NCBI GenBank assembly: GCA_018816985.1
Contig: JAHIVA010000003.1
Span: 1 to 49,859, forward strand
DNA length: 49,859 nucleotides
Source: Patescibacteria group bacterium
GTDB taxonomy: Bacteria > Patescibacteriota > Minisyncoccia > Phycocordibacterales > UBA9973
Reading direction: 5' to 3'
Both the position numbers and the translations under genes were made by a program. How positions within the stretch are numbered: position 1 is the first letter of the stretch; each line of letters starts with the position of its first letter. Below are positions 16,752 to 25,734 of the stretch, piece by piece. The notes beneath the pieces were generated by a model, which was not told the DNA's origin, did not search any database, and was given only the letters and a program-made list of their open reading frames with translations.

Positions 16752-17975
16752 ATGAAAAATTTTTTTAAAACAAGACGTATTGCTACTGTCATTATCATTA
16801 TTGCTTTGTTTTTTATTACTTTTGCTGTAGGTGTCTATGTGGGTAATTCTAATCGACCCGCAATAGATAAAATTTTAGGTTTAACTAATAAAGAAACACA
16901 AGTCACCACTCAAACAGACTTTTCTCCTTTTTGGAAAGTCTGGAATATAATTAACGAAAAATACCCAAAGGCTGATACTATTACTGACCAGAACAGGGTT
17001 TATGGGGCTATTTTGGGCCTAGTAGGCTCTTTAGATGATCCATATAGTGTATTCTTTAATCCAGAGGAAACTAAATCTTTTAAAGAAGAAATAGCCGGCA
17101 ATTTTGATGGAATCGGTATGGAAGTGGGAATAAAAAATAAAGTTCTCACAGTAATTGCTCCACTCAAGGATACTCCTGCTTATCGGGCTAATATAAAATC
17201 CGGCGATGAAATCCTGAAAATTAATGAAAAAATCACTAGTGGATTAAGTATTGAGGAAGCAGTTAAATTAATACGTGGGCCTAAGGGAACATCTGTCACT
17301 CTCACTATTTTCCGTGAAGGACTACAACAACCAAAAGAAATAACAATTACTAGAGACACAATTAACATTCCCACTTTAGATACAGAATTAAGGGATGATG
17401 GAATTTTTGTTATTAGACTTTACAGTTTTTCCGCCAATTCCGCTAATCTTTTCCGTAGTGCGATAAAACAATTTATAGATTCAGGTAGTGATAAACTTTT
17501 ACTTGATTTACGAGGAAATCCTGGTGGTTACTTGGATGCAGCCGTAGATATGGCTAGTTGGTTTTTAAAGGGAGGGAAAATAGTTGTAACTGAAGATTAT
17601 GGTAATAATAAAACAGCCGAAATATTTAGAAGCAAGGGTTATGATATTTTTAGCGAAAAATTAAAATTTGTGATTTTAATTAACGATGGGTCAGCTTCAG
17701 CTTCCGAAATTCTCGCTGGCGCTATGCAGGATAATGGTCGGGCAAAATTAGTGGGAAGTCAAAGTTTTGGTAAGGGCTCAGTCCAAGAAGTAGTCGGTGT
17801 TACTTCAGATACTGTTTTAAAAATCACCGTAGCCAGATGGCTGACTCCCAATGGAACTTCTATTTCTGAAAAAGGATTGACCCCGGATTATCTTGTGGAA
17901 ATTACTCAAAAAGATATTAATGCTAAAAAAGATCCACAATTAGACAAAGCGGTGGAATTATTATTAAAACTATAA
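16752..17975 (+). CDS. ctpA: C-terminal processing peptidase (CtpA/Prc, S41 family)
   Basis: The 407-aa secreted or membrane-anchored serine protease has one N-terminal membrane segment (about residues 10-30), a PDZ domain (about 115-190, 'GIGMEVGIKNKVLTVIAPLKDTPAYRANIKSGDEIL') and the S41 core. The nucleophile lies in 'NDGSASASEILAGAM' and the lysine in 'SFGKGSVQEV', so the Ser/Lys dyad is present. Family members trim periplasmic or cell-wall proteins. It sits after the small membrane protein and eight bases before rplI. Confidence 0.92.
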   Translation: MKNFFKTRRIATVIIIIALFFITFAVGVYVGNSNRPAIDKILGLTNKETQVTTQTDFSPFWKVWNIINEKYPKADTITDQNRVYGAILGLVGSLDDPYSVFFNPEETKSFKEEIAGNFDGIGMEVGIKNKVLTVIAPLKDTPAYRANIKSGDEILKINEKITSGLSIEEAVKLIRGPKGTSVTLTIFREGLQQPKEITITRDTINIPTLDTELRDDGIFVIRLYSFSANSANLFRSAIKQFIDSGSDKLLLDLRGNPGGYLDAAVDMASWFLKGGKIVVTEDYGNNKTAEIFRSKGYDIFSEKLKFVILINDGSASASEILAGAMQDNGRAKLVGSQSFGKGSVQEVVGVTSDTVLKITVARWLTPNGTSISEKGLTPDYLVEITQKDINAKKDPQLDKAVELLLKL

Positions 17976-17983
17976 ATTAATTT

Positions 17984-18427
17984 ATGAAAATTATTTTTTT
18001 ACAAGATGTTCCCAGGGTAGGGAAGAAATACGATATTAAAGAAGTAAATGATGGCTATGCTATGAATTTTTTATTACCCAGAAAATTAGCAGAAATGGCC
18101 ACACCAAAAGCCATCGCTTCGCTAGAAATGCACCAAAAAGAAATTGTAATTGAAAGGGAAGTGCAAGAAACTCTACTCCTGAAAAATTTAGAAGAAATTA
18201 AGGGAAAAGTGATTATAATTAAAGCAAAGGCGGATGAAAAAGGTCATCTGTTTTCTGGAATAAAAAATAAAGAAATTGTAGAAGAAATGAAAACTCAACA
18301 TCACGCCGATATTAGCGAAGAATGTATTGCTTTAGAAAAACCAATTAAAGAAGTAGGGGAGTTTGAAATCCCGATTTTCATTAAAGATAAAAAATCTTCG
18401 TTTAAACTTATCGTAGAAAGAATTTAA
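17984..18427 (+). CDS. rplI: Ribosomal protein L9
   Basis: The 147-aa protein has the L9 N-terminal domain that binds 23S rRNA ('MKIIFLQDVPRVGKKYDIKEVNDGYAMNFLLPRKLA'), a connecting helix and the C-terminal domain ('ADEKGHLFSGIKNKEI'). Length is typical. L9 is missing from some CPR lineages, so its presence is informative for placement. It converges with rpmA with one base between the stops. Confidence 0.95.
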   Translation: MKIIFLQDVPRVGKKYDIKEVNDGYAMNFLLPRKLAEMATPKAIASLEMHQKEIVIEREVQETLLLKNLEEIKGKVIIIKAKADEKGHLFSGIKNKEIVEEMKTQHHADISEECIALEKPIKEVGEFEIPIFIKDKKSSFKLIVERI

Positions 18428-18428
18428 A

Positions 18429-18701
18429 TTAAACCACATTCACTATTTTTTTAACAACAACGTTACCGTTGAAAGAAGTTTTGCGCTTAGAGCCAAATTT
18501 GACCATACCGTCTTTAAGAGAGAAAAGGGTATGATCTTTACCTACAGATACGTTTGTCCCAGCCATAATAGCTGTACCGCGCTGACGAACGATAATAGAG
18601 CCAGCCTGAGCCTTTTGGCCGTCGGTAAGCTTAATACCGAGGTATTTTGGTTGCGAATCTCTTAAGTTTTTGGCTGTACCGCCAGCTTTTCTATGTGCCA
18701 T
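18429..18701 (-). CDS. rpmA: Ribosomal protein L27
   Basis: The 90-aa protein opens '[24 protein letters not shown]', the standard L27 start without the N-terminal extension that Firmicutes cleave. '[10 protein letters not shown]' is the core motif. In most bacteria it is next to rplU, but here rplU is 20 kb away. A TATACT on the minus strand ends 7 bases before the ATG, so the message should be leaderless. Confidence 0.96.
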   Translation of the reverse strand: MAHRKAGGTAKNLRDSQPKYLGIKLTDGQKAQAGSIIVRQRGTAIMAGTNVSVGKDHTLFSLKDGMVKFGSKRKTSFNGNVVVKKIVNVV

Positions 18702-18708
18702 GAAATGT

Positions 18709-18716
18709 AGTATAAT
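18709..18716. promoter_or_regulatory. Overlapping divergent -10 hexamers for rpmA and the 119-aa gene
   Basis: TATAAT on the plus strand (18711-18716) ends 7 bases before the ATG at 18724. TATACT on the minus strand (18709-18714) ends 7 bases before the rpmA ATG at 18701. The two boxes share four bases, so the two genes must compete for polymerase. Confidence 0.6.
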
Positions 18717-18723
18717 TTATTTC

Positions 18724-19083
18724 ATGGAAAAAATCAAGCAATTTCTAGAAAATGAAAAAGGGAAGGACCTTTTGACAGTTATTATTGTAATTTTGGTCGG
18801 ATTAGGGTCATTTGAGCTGGGCAGGCTATCTTCTAAGGAAAATAGCTTTTCGGGTATAAAAATAGAGTATCCCGACCAAGGGATAAATCAAGCTGCAAGT
18901 CCTATAATAACCCAAAATTCAAATTCTGTTGGAAAAATTTTTTTTGCTTCAAGTAAGGGAAGTAAATACTATACCATTAGTTGTTCAGCCGGAAAAACAA
19001 TCAAGCAAGAAAATAGAATTTACTTTACGACAGGGGAGGAAGCACAAGCAGCCGGATATAGCCTTTCTAGCTCGTGTAATTAA
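18724..19083 (+). CDS. Membrane-anchored protein with an Ada-like Cys motif at the C-terminus
   Basis: The ORF track begins at 18670, but the ATG at 18724 follows a perfect TATAAT by 7 bases and gives a normal signal-anchor, so the product is 119 aa. It has one membrane segment (about residues 17-33, 'LTVIIVILVGLGSFELGRL') and a low-complexity linker. The last 45 residues, 'GKIFFASSKGSKYYTISC...NRIYFTTGEEAQAAGYSLSSSC', resemble the small Ada-type metal-binding domain (pattern skxyHxxxC...n.i.f.s..eA...Gy.pC.sC) with the His replaced by Tyr. Function unknown. Confidence 0.7.
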   Translation: MEKIKQFLENEKGKDLLTVIIVILVGLGSFELGRLSSKENSFSGIKIEYPDQGINQAASPIITQNSNSVGKIFFASSKGSKYYTISCSAGKTIKQENRIYFTTGEEAQAAGYSLSSSCN

Positions 19084-19113
19084 TATATCTACGTGTCGCA
19101 CAATATATGTTTT

Positions 19114-19136
19114 GGGTCTTTTATTTAAGATAGACC
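19114..19136. terminator. Possible weak bidirectional terminator
   Basis: GGTCT/AGACC inverted arms flank an AT-rich loop between two converging genes. The stem is short and no clear T run follows, so this is tentative. Confidence 0.25.
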
Positions 19137-19157
19137 TATTTAGGCCATACTTATCCT

Positions 19158-19481
19158 TTATTGCACCATTTGGAGACTTTTGGCTGCATTATCAAAATCA
19201 GTGGGCTGACCATCACGAATACGCTCCATATTAGAAATAAAACCTTTCCAAAAAATATTTACCCAAACATCATTCCAAAGGTATGAAGCTGGTTCCGCTA
19301 AATAAGTGGTCCACAAGCTTTTAGCCCCTCCTTTAACATAGTTTACGTTTTCCTGACCAGCAGGACTATCCACAACAGATTTGATGCTTATATTAAAATA
19401 ACTGAGCACTAAAATAACAACCACCGATAAAAATAAAATTCCTAAGATACTTATGCCAGACTGCTTGTTATAATTTTTCAT
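19158..19481 (-). CDS. Small membrane-anchored protein, unknown (CPR-type)
   Basis: The 107-aa product has one N-terminal membrane segment (about residues 10-30, 'ISILGILFLSVVVILVLSYF') and a Trp/Asn-rich soluble part ('SYLWNDVWVNIFWKGFISNMERIRDG'). No enzymatic motif is seen. I have the impression of a recurring Parcubacteria family but cannot name it. It starts ten bases after the stop of a 46-aa membrane protein gene, and both are probably one transcript. Confidence 0.7.
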   Translation of the reverse strand: MKNYNKQSGISILGILFLSVVVILVLSYFNISIKSVVDSPAGQENVNYVKGGAKSLWTTYLAEPASYLWNDVWVNIFWKGFISNMERIRDGQPTDFDNAAKSLQMVQ

Positions 19482-19490
19482 TAAAATAAT

Positions 19491-19631
19491 CTATTTTAAA
19501 ACACTTTTAAAAAAACTAGAAAACCAATTAAAAACTTCAGAAATAGTTATTCCAAAAAACTTCATCACAAACAAAGAAATAATAAGAAGAATTATAATTT
19601 GAATGAACCCATTTTCCTTACTATTTTTCAT
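19491..19631 (-). CDS. 46-aa single-pass membrane protein
   Basis: This ORF is too short for the track. It reads 'MKNSKENGFIQIIILLIISLFVMKFFGITISEVFNWF...' and ends in TAG. It has one membrane helix (about residues 9-26) followed by an amphipathic aromatic stretch, a layout similar to the downstream 107-aa protein. TAAAAT on the minus strand ends 6 bases before the ATG, with TTGCCT 18 bases further up. Promoter, start and downstream neighbour support a real gene. Confidence 0.55.
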   Translation of the reverse strand: MKNSKENGFIQIIILLIISLFVMKFFGITISEVFNWFSSFFKSVLK

Positions 19632-19671
19632 ACTTTTATTTTAACACACAGTCTCTTGCTGAGGCAAGACT

Positions 19672-20952
19672 TTATTTGAACATACTGGCAGTTGTTGGGG
19701 GTAAATAATTTAACGGATTAAGATAACCATTTGTTGCAGAAACAGGCTGGGTTAAGACTTTCCCTGGACATGATTTGCTTGGAATAGTTTTTATTTCAAC
19801 CGCATCACGGGCATAAACTGAGACATGAAGATGGGGAGCCGTAGAATAGCCTGTATTGCCACTATAAGCGACTATTTGACCCCTTGCTATAGTGTCCCCT
19901 TTTTTCACCTTAATGAGTGATAAATGCCCATAGGTACTCGCTAACCCGTTGTTGTATTTTATAAGTACAAAGCGTCCAAAAGAAACTCCTGGACATTGAA
20001 TATCTGTATCGCCAACTCCATCTACCACTCCATCAGCCATAGCAAAGACCGGCAATGGAGTTCTGGCCCTCAAATCAAATCCATAATGAAATCCGCCGTT
20101 CCTTGGACCATAAGAAGAAGTTATAATAATTGCACTAAGTGGCCAGTTTAATACTCTTCCACTGGGAAGCTTAGACGGATCCAGAATGTATTTTAACTGT
20201 GATTCATAATCTTCCAACTCTTTTTCAAAGGCATCTTTTTTTGCTAATCGATCTTTTAATAATTTTTGATAATTAGCTTCATTGTTTTTTGTTTCCTTGA
20301 GAAGTTTATTTTTATCATTGCTATTTTGGACGACTATTTTTTGCTGATCAGAAAGCTGGGAATGAAGTTTAGTTAGCTTATTTTTTGCGTCAATGGTTTG
20401 TTGCCTGGTGTTTTCTAATTCACCCTTAATTTGTTTTAAATTTGCAATATTATCTCTGATTTTTTCACGAACACTTATTAAATTATCAACATCATTCCAA
20501 ATAGTGGTAAAGTTGTCTCCAGAGAGTAAGATTTGCAAAGCATTATTTTGATCAGCTTCATTCATTTGTTTTAGTCCAAGTTCGATGGCATCAATGTCAT
20601 TATTTATATAATCTTGCTTACTCCCAATATCGAAACTCAAATTTTGGATAGTGAGATTTGTTTTATTAATCTGATTTTGCGTAACGGCGATATCTGCCTT
20701 CAATTTTTTATTGGTTAAATCAAGCTCTTTTAATGATTTACTCAAAGAATCTTTTTGCTGTCCCAAAGTGTCTAGTTGTATCTGATATATTGCTATTTCT
20801 TTTTCCAAATTCTGTATATTAGAATTATTTTGATTTATTTTATTTTGAATTTCCTGAGCAGTTTCCGCATAGGAAAAAACCATCGGATATAAAATTAAAG
20901 AGAATAAAATTATTATCTTAAATAGCTTTTTGTAATCTTGATAAAGTCTCAT
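19672..20952 (-). CDS. EnvC-like murein hydrolase activator / M23 peptidase
   Basis: The 426-aa exported protein has a signal peptide (about residues 10-29, cut after 'VFSYA'), a long coiled coil (about 30-255) and a C-terminal M23/LytM domain. The zinc ligands 'HYGFD' and 'HLHVSV' are present, so the domain may be catalytically active, unlike true EnvC. Such proteins cut or regulate cutting of peptidoglycan at division. The ATG lies 35 bases inside the end of gltX; no later start would keep the basic residues of the signal peptide. Confidence 0.88.
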   Translation of the reverse strand: MRLYQDYKKLFKIIILFSLILYPMVFSYAETAQEIQNKINQNNSNIQNLEKEIAIYQIQLDTLGQQKDSLSKSLKELDLTNKKLKADIAVTQNQINKTNLTIQNLSFDIGSKQDYINNDIDAIELGLKQMNEADQNNALQILLSGDNFTTIWNDVDNLISVREKIRDNIANLKQIKGELENTRQQTIDAKNKLTKLHSQLSDQQKIVVQNSNDKNKLLKETKNNEANYQKLLKDRLAKKDAFEKELEDYESQLKYILDPSKLPSGRVLNWPLSAIIITSSYGPRNGGFHYGFDLRARTPLPVFAMADGVVDGVGDTDIQCPGVSFGRFVLIKYNNGLASTYGHLSLIKVKKGDTIARGQIVAYSGNTGYSTAPHLHVSVYARDAVEIKTIPSKSCPGKVLTQPVSATNGYLNPLNYLPPTTASMFK

Positions 20953-22345
20953 TTTTTCCTAAAATCTCTGCAATAATAAACGGATCAGGAGATTTATCTA
21001 ATCCAGACAAGGCAAAACGAACCGGGTGCAAGACCTCTCCCCTACTTTCTAAATTATCAGCCAGAGTCATTAATACATTTTTAATATTTTCAACAGTAAA
21101 ATTTTCTTCTTTTATTTGTTCCAATGCTTTAATTACCAATTCTAAATTGTTTTTAATTTTCTCCAAGGAAATATTTTTATAGATAAGTTTTCCTTTATCG
21201 TAGTCTGACTTTTTAAAAAAGAAATCTAACTCCCCTCTCGTAACGATATCCTCTACATCTCCCCACTTAGAAATTCTTTCAAAAATTAACGGTACTAGTT
21301 TTTTTCCAATGTCATTTTGCATTTCTTTCGGCAAATATTCCAAAATACTTTTTTCAATTTCATTTTTGGAAAGTAATTTAATGTGTTCCTTATTTAACCA
21401 ATTAAGTTTATCATCATTCCACTTAGCTCCAGAGCGCTGAATTTTTTTAATATCAAAAACATTAATTAGCTCTTCCCGTGTATAAACTTCTTTTTCTCCA
21501 CCCGGATTAAAACCAAGAAAAGCCAAATAATTTATCACGGCGTCTGATAGATATCCCTCTTTTTCATAATCCAAAATATCTTTAGCACCATCACGCTTAC
21601 TCAACTTTTTATTGCCACTGTCTCCCATGATTGGAGGCGTAGTGACAAATAGCGGAGGAGTGATACCAAAAGCTTCATAGACAGATAAAAATTTTGGGGT
21701 GGAAGAAATAAATTCCTGTCCCCGCACCACATGGGTCACTCCCATTTCTATGTCGTCTACAATGTGCGCAAAATTATATGTCGGATATCCGTCGCTTTTT
21801 ATTAAAATAAAATCATCTAACGCTTCAGTTCCGGCGGAAAGTTCGCCCCAAACAATATCATTCCATTTATAATTTTTTATTTCTGGAATCTTAAAACGAA
21901 GTGGTTTTGTTTCATCCCAAATATCAAACTTTTCAGGTCGGTGTTCTCTATATAAAAAAGGTTTTTTCTCCAGTTCTGCTTTATTACGAAATTGTCCGAC
22001 CTCTTCTTCCGAATATGGATCGGGGTATGCAAACCCTTTATTAATTAAAATTTGCGCATATTTTTTATAAATATCTAATCTTTCCGATTGAATATAGGGT
22101 GCATACAATCCGCCAATATCCGGCCCTTGGTCCCAATTCAACCCAAGCCATTTCAGTGATTTTTGGATATGAAAAATAGAACCTTCCACTTCCCTTTCCT
22201 TATCCGTATCTTCAATACGTAAGATAAATTGACCATTGTTTTTTCTAGCCCACAACCACGCATACAGAGCCGTACGAATATTTCCTACATGAATAAACCC
22301 TGTCGGGCTAGGCGCGAACCTGGTAACAATTTTTTTATCTGACAT
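20918..22345 (-). CDS. gltX: Glutamyl-tRNA synthetase
   Basis: The 475-aa class I synthetase has the HIGH-type motif 'PSPTGFIHVGNIRTAL' near the N-terminus and the KMSKS-type 'KKLSKRDGA' near residue 250. The C-terminal anticodon-binding part is a little divergent. Length fits a bacterial GluRS. No GlnRS is seen in the window, so it may also charge tRNA-Gln with later GatCAB amidation, which is an inference. It follows murG by 16 bases on the same strand. Confidence 0.95.
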   Translation of the reverse strand: MSDKKIVTRFAPSPTGFIHVGNIRTALYAWLWARKNNGQFILRIEDTDKEREVEGSIFHIQKSLKWLGLNWDQGPDIGGLYAPYIQSERLDIYKKYAQILINKGFAYPDPYSEEEVGQFRNKAELEKKPFLYREHRPEKFDIWDETKPLRFKIPEIKNYKWNDIVWGELSAGTEALDDFILIKSDGYPTYNFAHIVDDIEMGVTHVVRGQEFISSTPKFLSVYEAFGITPPLFVTTPPIMGDSGNKKLSKRDGAKDILDYEKEGYLSDAVINYLAFLGFNPGGEKEVYTREELINVFDIKKIQRSGAKWNDDKLNWLNKEHIKLLSKNEIEKSILEYLPKEMQNDIGKKLVPLIFERISKWGDVEDIVTRGELDFFFKKSDYDKGKLIYKNISLEKIKNNLELVIKALEQIKEENFTVENIKNVLMTLADNLESRGEVLHPVRFALSGLDKSPDPFIIAEILGKNETLSRLQKAI

Positions 22346-22361
22346 AAGAGCATTTTAGCAT

Positions 22362-23492
22362 TTATCTCTCATGACTCAAAGCGATATCCACCAAAGCACG
22401 GGCAATTTTTTCGGCTGCACCCTCTTTACTAAAAGCTTTGGCATTTTTCGCCATTTTTTCATAACTTATTTTATCGTTCGTTATTCTTTCAATTTCTCCA
22501 CTTAAAATATTAGCGGTCATATTAGCTTCCTCAATAACACTGCAGGCTCCGGCTCGGGCATAATTAAAAGCATTTTTTCTGGAATGATCAGCATTAGAAT
22601 TTTTAAATGGAACTAAGATTGACGGCACGCCCCAAGAAGCTATTTCAAATAAAGTTGATCCAGCACGAGAAACAATAATGGTTGCCGAGCCAGCTGCCAT
22701 TTTCATTTGTAAGGGATTTAAAAAAGGAAAAGGAAAATATCTTGTTCGGAGACTTTCTCTAGTCAATACAACTTCAGCCTGGCTAGAAACTATTTTAAAC
22801 TTTTTAATCCCGGTTTGATGAATAATCTGATAATTTTTTATTAATCTCGGTAAAGCATCTAAGACAATATTATTGATAAGTTCCGCCCCTTGAGAACCCC
22901 CCAAGATAACAACAACAGGCACTTCTTCTTCAAGTTTAAGATATTCAAGCGCCTCTTTTTTAGTCGCTCTATGTTCTATCTCGGTGCGAATGGGCTGTCC
23001 TATCCAAGCAGTATTTTTTTGAGGAAAATAAGTCGCCGCTTGCTCAAAAGACACAGCTACTTTTTGGGCAAAGTGCCCGGCCCATTTATTTACCCTACCG
23101 GGCGCTGAATCCGATTCATGAATAATAACTGGAATACGTAAAATTCTAGCTGCAAAAATTGTCGGAAAGGATGCATATCCTCCCTTGCCAAAAATAACAT
23201 CGGGGTAAATTGTAAATATTTTAAAAATTGCATTCAGGGTACCAAAAAAAATTTTAAAAATATCAAAAAAGTTTTTCAAAGAAAAATAAGTGCGCATCTT
23301 ACCGGAATCTATTTCTTCATATAAAAGTCTATTTTCTAAGAGCATCTCCTTGTCATAAGGATCATTGGAAAAATAATAGAGTTTCGCCCCAAGAATGTGT
23401 TCAGAATCTATTATTTGATTAACTTTTTGGGCAATAGCGATAATAGGATAAAAATGCCCTCCTGTCCCCCCACCAGTGAAAACTATTTTCAT
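22362..23492 (-). CDS. murG: UDP-GlcNAc:undecaprenyl-PP-MurNAc-pentapeptide transferase (MurG)
   Basis: The 376-aa glycosyltransferase makes lipid II at the inner face of the membrane. 'FTGGGTGGHFYPIIAIA' is the N-terminal G-loop, 'GKGGYASFPTIFAA' and 'HESDSAPGRVNKW' are donor/acceptor segments, and 'VILGGSQGAELIN' with 'SRAGSTLFEIASWGVPSILVPF' is the UDP-GlcNAc site. Full length. The gene order mraY-ftsW-murG is a trimmed dcw cluster without murD between. Confidence 0.95.
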   Translation of the reverse strand: MKIVFTGGGTGGHFYPIIAIAQKVNQIIDSEHILGAKLYYFSNDPYDKEMLLENRLLYEEIDSGKMRTYFSLKNFFDIFKIFFGTLNAIFKIFTIYPDVIFGKGGYASFPTIFAARILRIPVIIHESDSAPGRVNKWAGHFAQKVAVSFEQAATYFPQKNTAWIGQPIRTEIEHRATKKEALEYLKLEEEVPVVVILGGSQGAELINNIVLDALPRLIKNYQIIHQTGIKKFKIVSSQAEVVLTRESLRTRYFPFPFLNPLQMKMAAGSATIIVSRAGSTLFEIASWGVPSILVPFKNSNADHSRKNAFNYARAGACSVIEEANMTANILSGEIERITNDKISYEKMAKNAKAFSKEGAAEKIARALVDIALSHER

Positions 23493-23510
23493 AAATATTA
23501 TTTAATTAAT

Positions 23511-24614
23511 CTAAACTGATCTACTTCTGGCGGATAATTTTGATACATTCAACACAATGCCGACAGCCGCCATATAAACCATCAGCGAGGTCCCCCCTTG
23601 ACTCATAAAAACTAAAGGAACTCCGGTCAAAGGAAAAACTCCAATTACTGAAGCAATATGCATAAACGATTGGACTGTAATTAGTATAACAATTCCATAG
23701 ACCAAAAGTCCACTAAAGGAATCTGGAGAGCGGTTGGCAATACGAAAACCTCTCAACATAAAAAGAAGATAAAGAAAGATTGTTAAAGTTGCCCCAATAA
23801 AACCTAATTCTTCACCTAAAACAGCAAAAATAGAATCCCCTTGTGGTTCGGGAAGATAGCCAAATTTTTGAATACTTTGTCCAAATCCACGCCCAAAAAC
23901 GCCACCAGACCCTATGGCAATAAGCGATTGCTGAATTTGATAAGAAGACCCCTGTGCATCTTGTGCCGGATTGATAAAGGTTTTTACCCGTTCCTGTAAA
24001 TAAGGCGTAAAATAAACAAGAGTCCCAAACAATAATCCTGCTCCTAAAATTGTACCTAAAATATATTTAACAGGAACACTGGAAACAAAAAGCATTGATA
24101 TTCCAGTAACTATAATTAAAATAAGACTTTTTGTATCCGGTTGCTTTAATAAAATTAAAGCAATAACTGCAATCATTATTAAAAACGGCAGAACTCCAAA
24201 TTTGAAATCTTTGATTCTACTCTTAGCCCAAGACAACCAAGCCGCAAAATAAATTACAAAAGCAAATTTTAAAAATTCTACCGGTTGAAAAGAAATTGGT
24301 CCCAACTGTATCCATCTTTCTGCTCCACCATGACTCCATCCCAAAGTTGGAATAAAAACTGCTGCAGTTAAAAGTATTGATCCCAAAAAAAAGAAAAAAG
24401 AAAATTTACGCCAAAATTTATAATTTATTTTAAAACAAAAATACATACCTAAAAATCCAAAACCAAAGCCTAAAACCAACTGACTAAAAAGTACTGAATA
24501 AAAAGTTTTCTCATTTTTAGCTAAAATCCCCAAAGAAGCCGAAATAAACATAGCCACCCCAAGTGCCAATAAAAGAAAGACAATTATTAGAAAAAATCTA
24601 TCTGGTTTTTTCAT
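23511..24614 (-). CDS. ftsW: Lipid II polymerase FtsW (SEDS family)
   Basis: The 367-aa protein has about ten membrane segments. SEDS motifs are 'GAERWIQLGPISFQPVEFLKFAFVIYFAAW', 'KQPDTKSLILI', 'SYQIQQSLIAIGSGGVFGRGFGQS' and 'PLTGVPLVFMSQGGTSLMVYMAAVGI'. The conserved Asp of the cavity loop is seen in 'PQGDSIFAVLGEELGFIG'. RodA is an alternative, but the place between mraY and murG favours FtsW. Confidence 0.92.
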   Translation of the reverse strand: MKKPDRFFLIIVFLLLALGVAMFISASLGILAKNEKTFYSVLFSQLVLGFGFGFLGMYFCFKINYKFWRKFSFFFFLGSILLTAAVFIPTLGWSHGGAERWIQLGPISFQPVEFLKFAFVIYFAAWLSWAKSRIKDFKFGVLPFLIMIAVIALILLKQPDTKSLILIIVTGISMLFVSSVPVKYILGTILGAGLLFGTLVYFTPYLQERVKTFINPAQDAQGSSYQIQQSLIAIGSGGVFGRGFGQSIQKFGYLPEPQGDSIFAVLGEELGFIGATLTIFLYLLFMLRGFRIANRSPDSFSGLLVYGIVILITVQSFMHIASVIGVFPLTGVPLVFMSQGGTSLMVYMAAVGIVLNVSKLSARSRSV

Positions 24615-24618
24615 AAAC

Positions 24619-25674
24619 TCACCTACTAATAATTGTTAAAATTATGCCGATGATAGCAAATATAACTGAAAGGATCCAAAAACGCATTGTTACCTTATAA
24701 GATGGCCAACCAATTGCTTCAAAGTGATGATGAATGGGGGCGAGTTTTAATAATCTTTTACCCCCTCTTAATTTTTTTGAAAAAATTTGTAAAATAACCG
24801 AACCAGAAGTAATAACCAGAGGTAAAGCAATAATTGGAAGAATCAAAACCGAGTCAGTAAGAAAAGCAAAAGTTGCCAAAGTAATAGTAAGACCCATTAT
24901 GCCCGTTTCTCCCATATAAAATCTGGCTGGAGGAATGTTAAACCACAGAAATGCCAAGATTACTCCAGCAATAACTCCAGAAAAAGACGCCAAGTCAATT
25001 TGATTATTCGCATAAGCGATAATAGAATAAGCGGCAAAAATGGAAGCAAAGACTCCTCCGGACAAGCCATCTAGTCCATCAATCACCCCCCCAGAGAAAG
25101 TTGCCAGAGCCACTATAATAAAAAAAGGAATAATAAAAATACCTAAATAAATTTCTCCGCCGAATGGAATATGAATTTCGGTCAGGCCTAATTTATAAAA
25201 AAACCAAAAACCGATAAAAAAAGAAATCAATATTACCAAAAAAGCTTTCCATCTACGCCAAGACTTATCGTCCCGGGCAAATTTACCATTACCATAAATT
25301 TGAATAAGGTCATCCCAAAGTCCGACCAAAGAACCTAAAAGAAGTGTGAAAAAAGGAATAATAGTTTGATTGCGACTCAGAAAATTCATTTTTTCCGTAA
25401 TAGATGATGGAAATAAAATTGATATTAAATAAAAAACAAGAGTCGTAAGTAAAGCAGAAACCCAAATTATTATTCCCCCAATTCGAGGTGTTTTTAATTC
25501 CTCTTTTTCATTGTGTATTTTATGAAAATCTAACGAAGATGTATCTGTATTTCTGGAATATTTTTTCCACATTTTATATTTATAGAAAAAATACGTGGCA
25601 ATTGGGGTAAGTAAAAAACCCAAAAAAAAGGCGAAAGCAGTCGGTAGAAAAATTTTAACTATGTTTATGAGCAT
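24619..25674 (-). CDS. mraY: Phospho-MurNAc-pentapeptide transferase (MraY)
   Basis: The 351-aa, roughly ten-segment membrane enzyme makes lipid I. 'PRIGGIIIW' (family 'PTMGG'), 'LLGSLVGLWDDL' with the Asp pair, 'DGLDGLSGG' and 'MGETGIMGL', and the HHH motif 'KLAPIHHHFEAIGW' are all present. The Asp-rich loops are intact. It leads the minus-strand murein operon: TATACT ends 6 bases before the ATG. Confidence 0.94.
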   Translation of the reverse strand: MLINIVKIFLPTAFAFFLGFLLTPIATYFFYKYKMWKKYSRNTDTSSLDFHKIHNEKEELKTPRIGGIIIWVSALLTTLVFYLISILFPSSITEKMNFLSRNQTIIPFFTLLLGSLVGLWDDLIQIYGNGKFARDDKSWRRWKAFLVILISFFIGFWFFYKLGLTEIHIPFGGEIYLGIFIIPFFIIVALATFSGGVIDGLDGLSGGVFASIFAAYSIIAYANNQIDLASFSGVIAGVILAFLWFNIPPARFYMGETGIMGLTITLATFAFLTDSVLILPIIALPLVITSGSVILQIFSKKLRGGKRLLKLAPIHHHFEAIGWPSYKVTMRFWILSVIFAIIGIILTIISR

Positions 25675-25680
25675 AAATAT

Positions 25681-25728
25681 AGTATAACATTTAATTTTTT
25701 TGATTAAAATGTGTACTTGTGTTATTCT
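25681..25728. promoter_or_regulatory. Divergent promoters for mraY (minus) and vanY-like gene (plus)
   Basis: Plus strand: TTGATT (25700-25705) and TATTCT (25723-25728) are 17 bases apart, and the -10 ends 6 bases before the GTG at 25735. Minus strand: TATACT (25681-25686) ends 6 bases before the mraY ATG at 25674. Both transcripts would be leaderless. Confidence 0.55.
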
Positions 25729-25734
25729 TTTGAA

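Noticed and set aside
25711-25734. Track GTG start of the VanY-like gene
   Set aside because: This GTG lies within the spacer between TTGATT and TATTCT, so it would be upstream of the transcription start.
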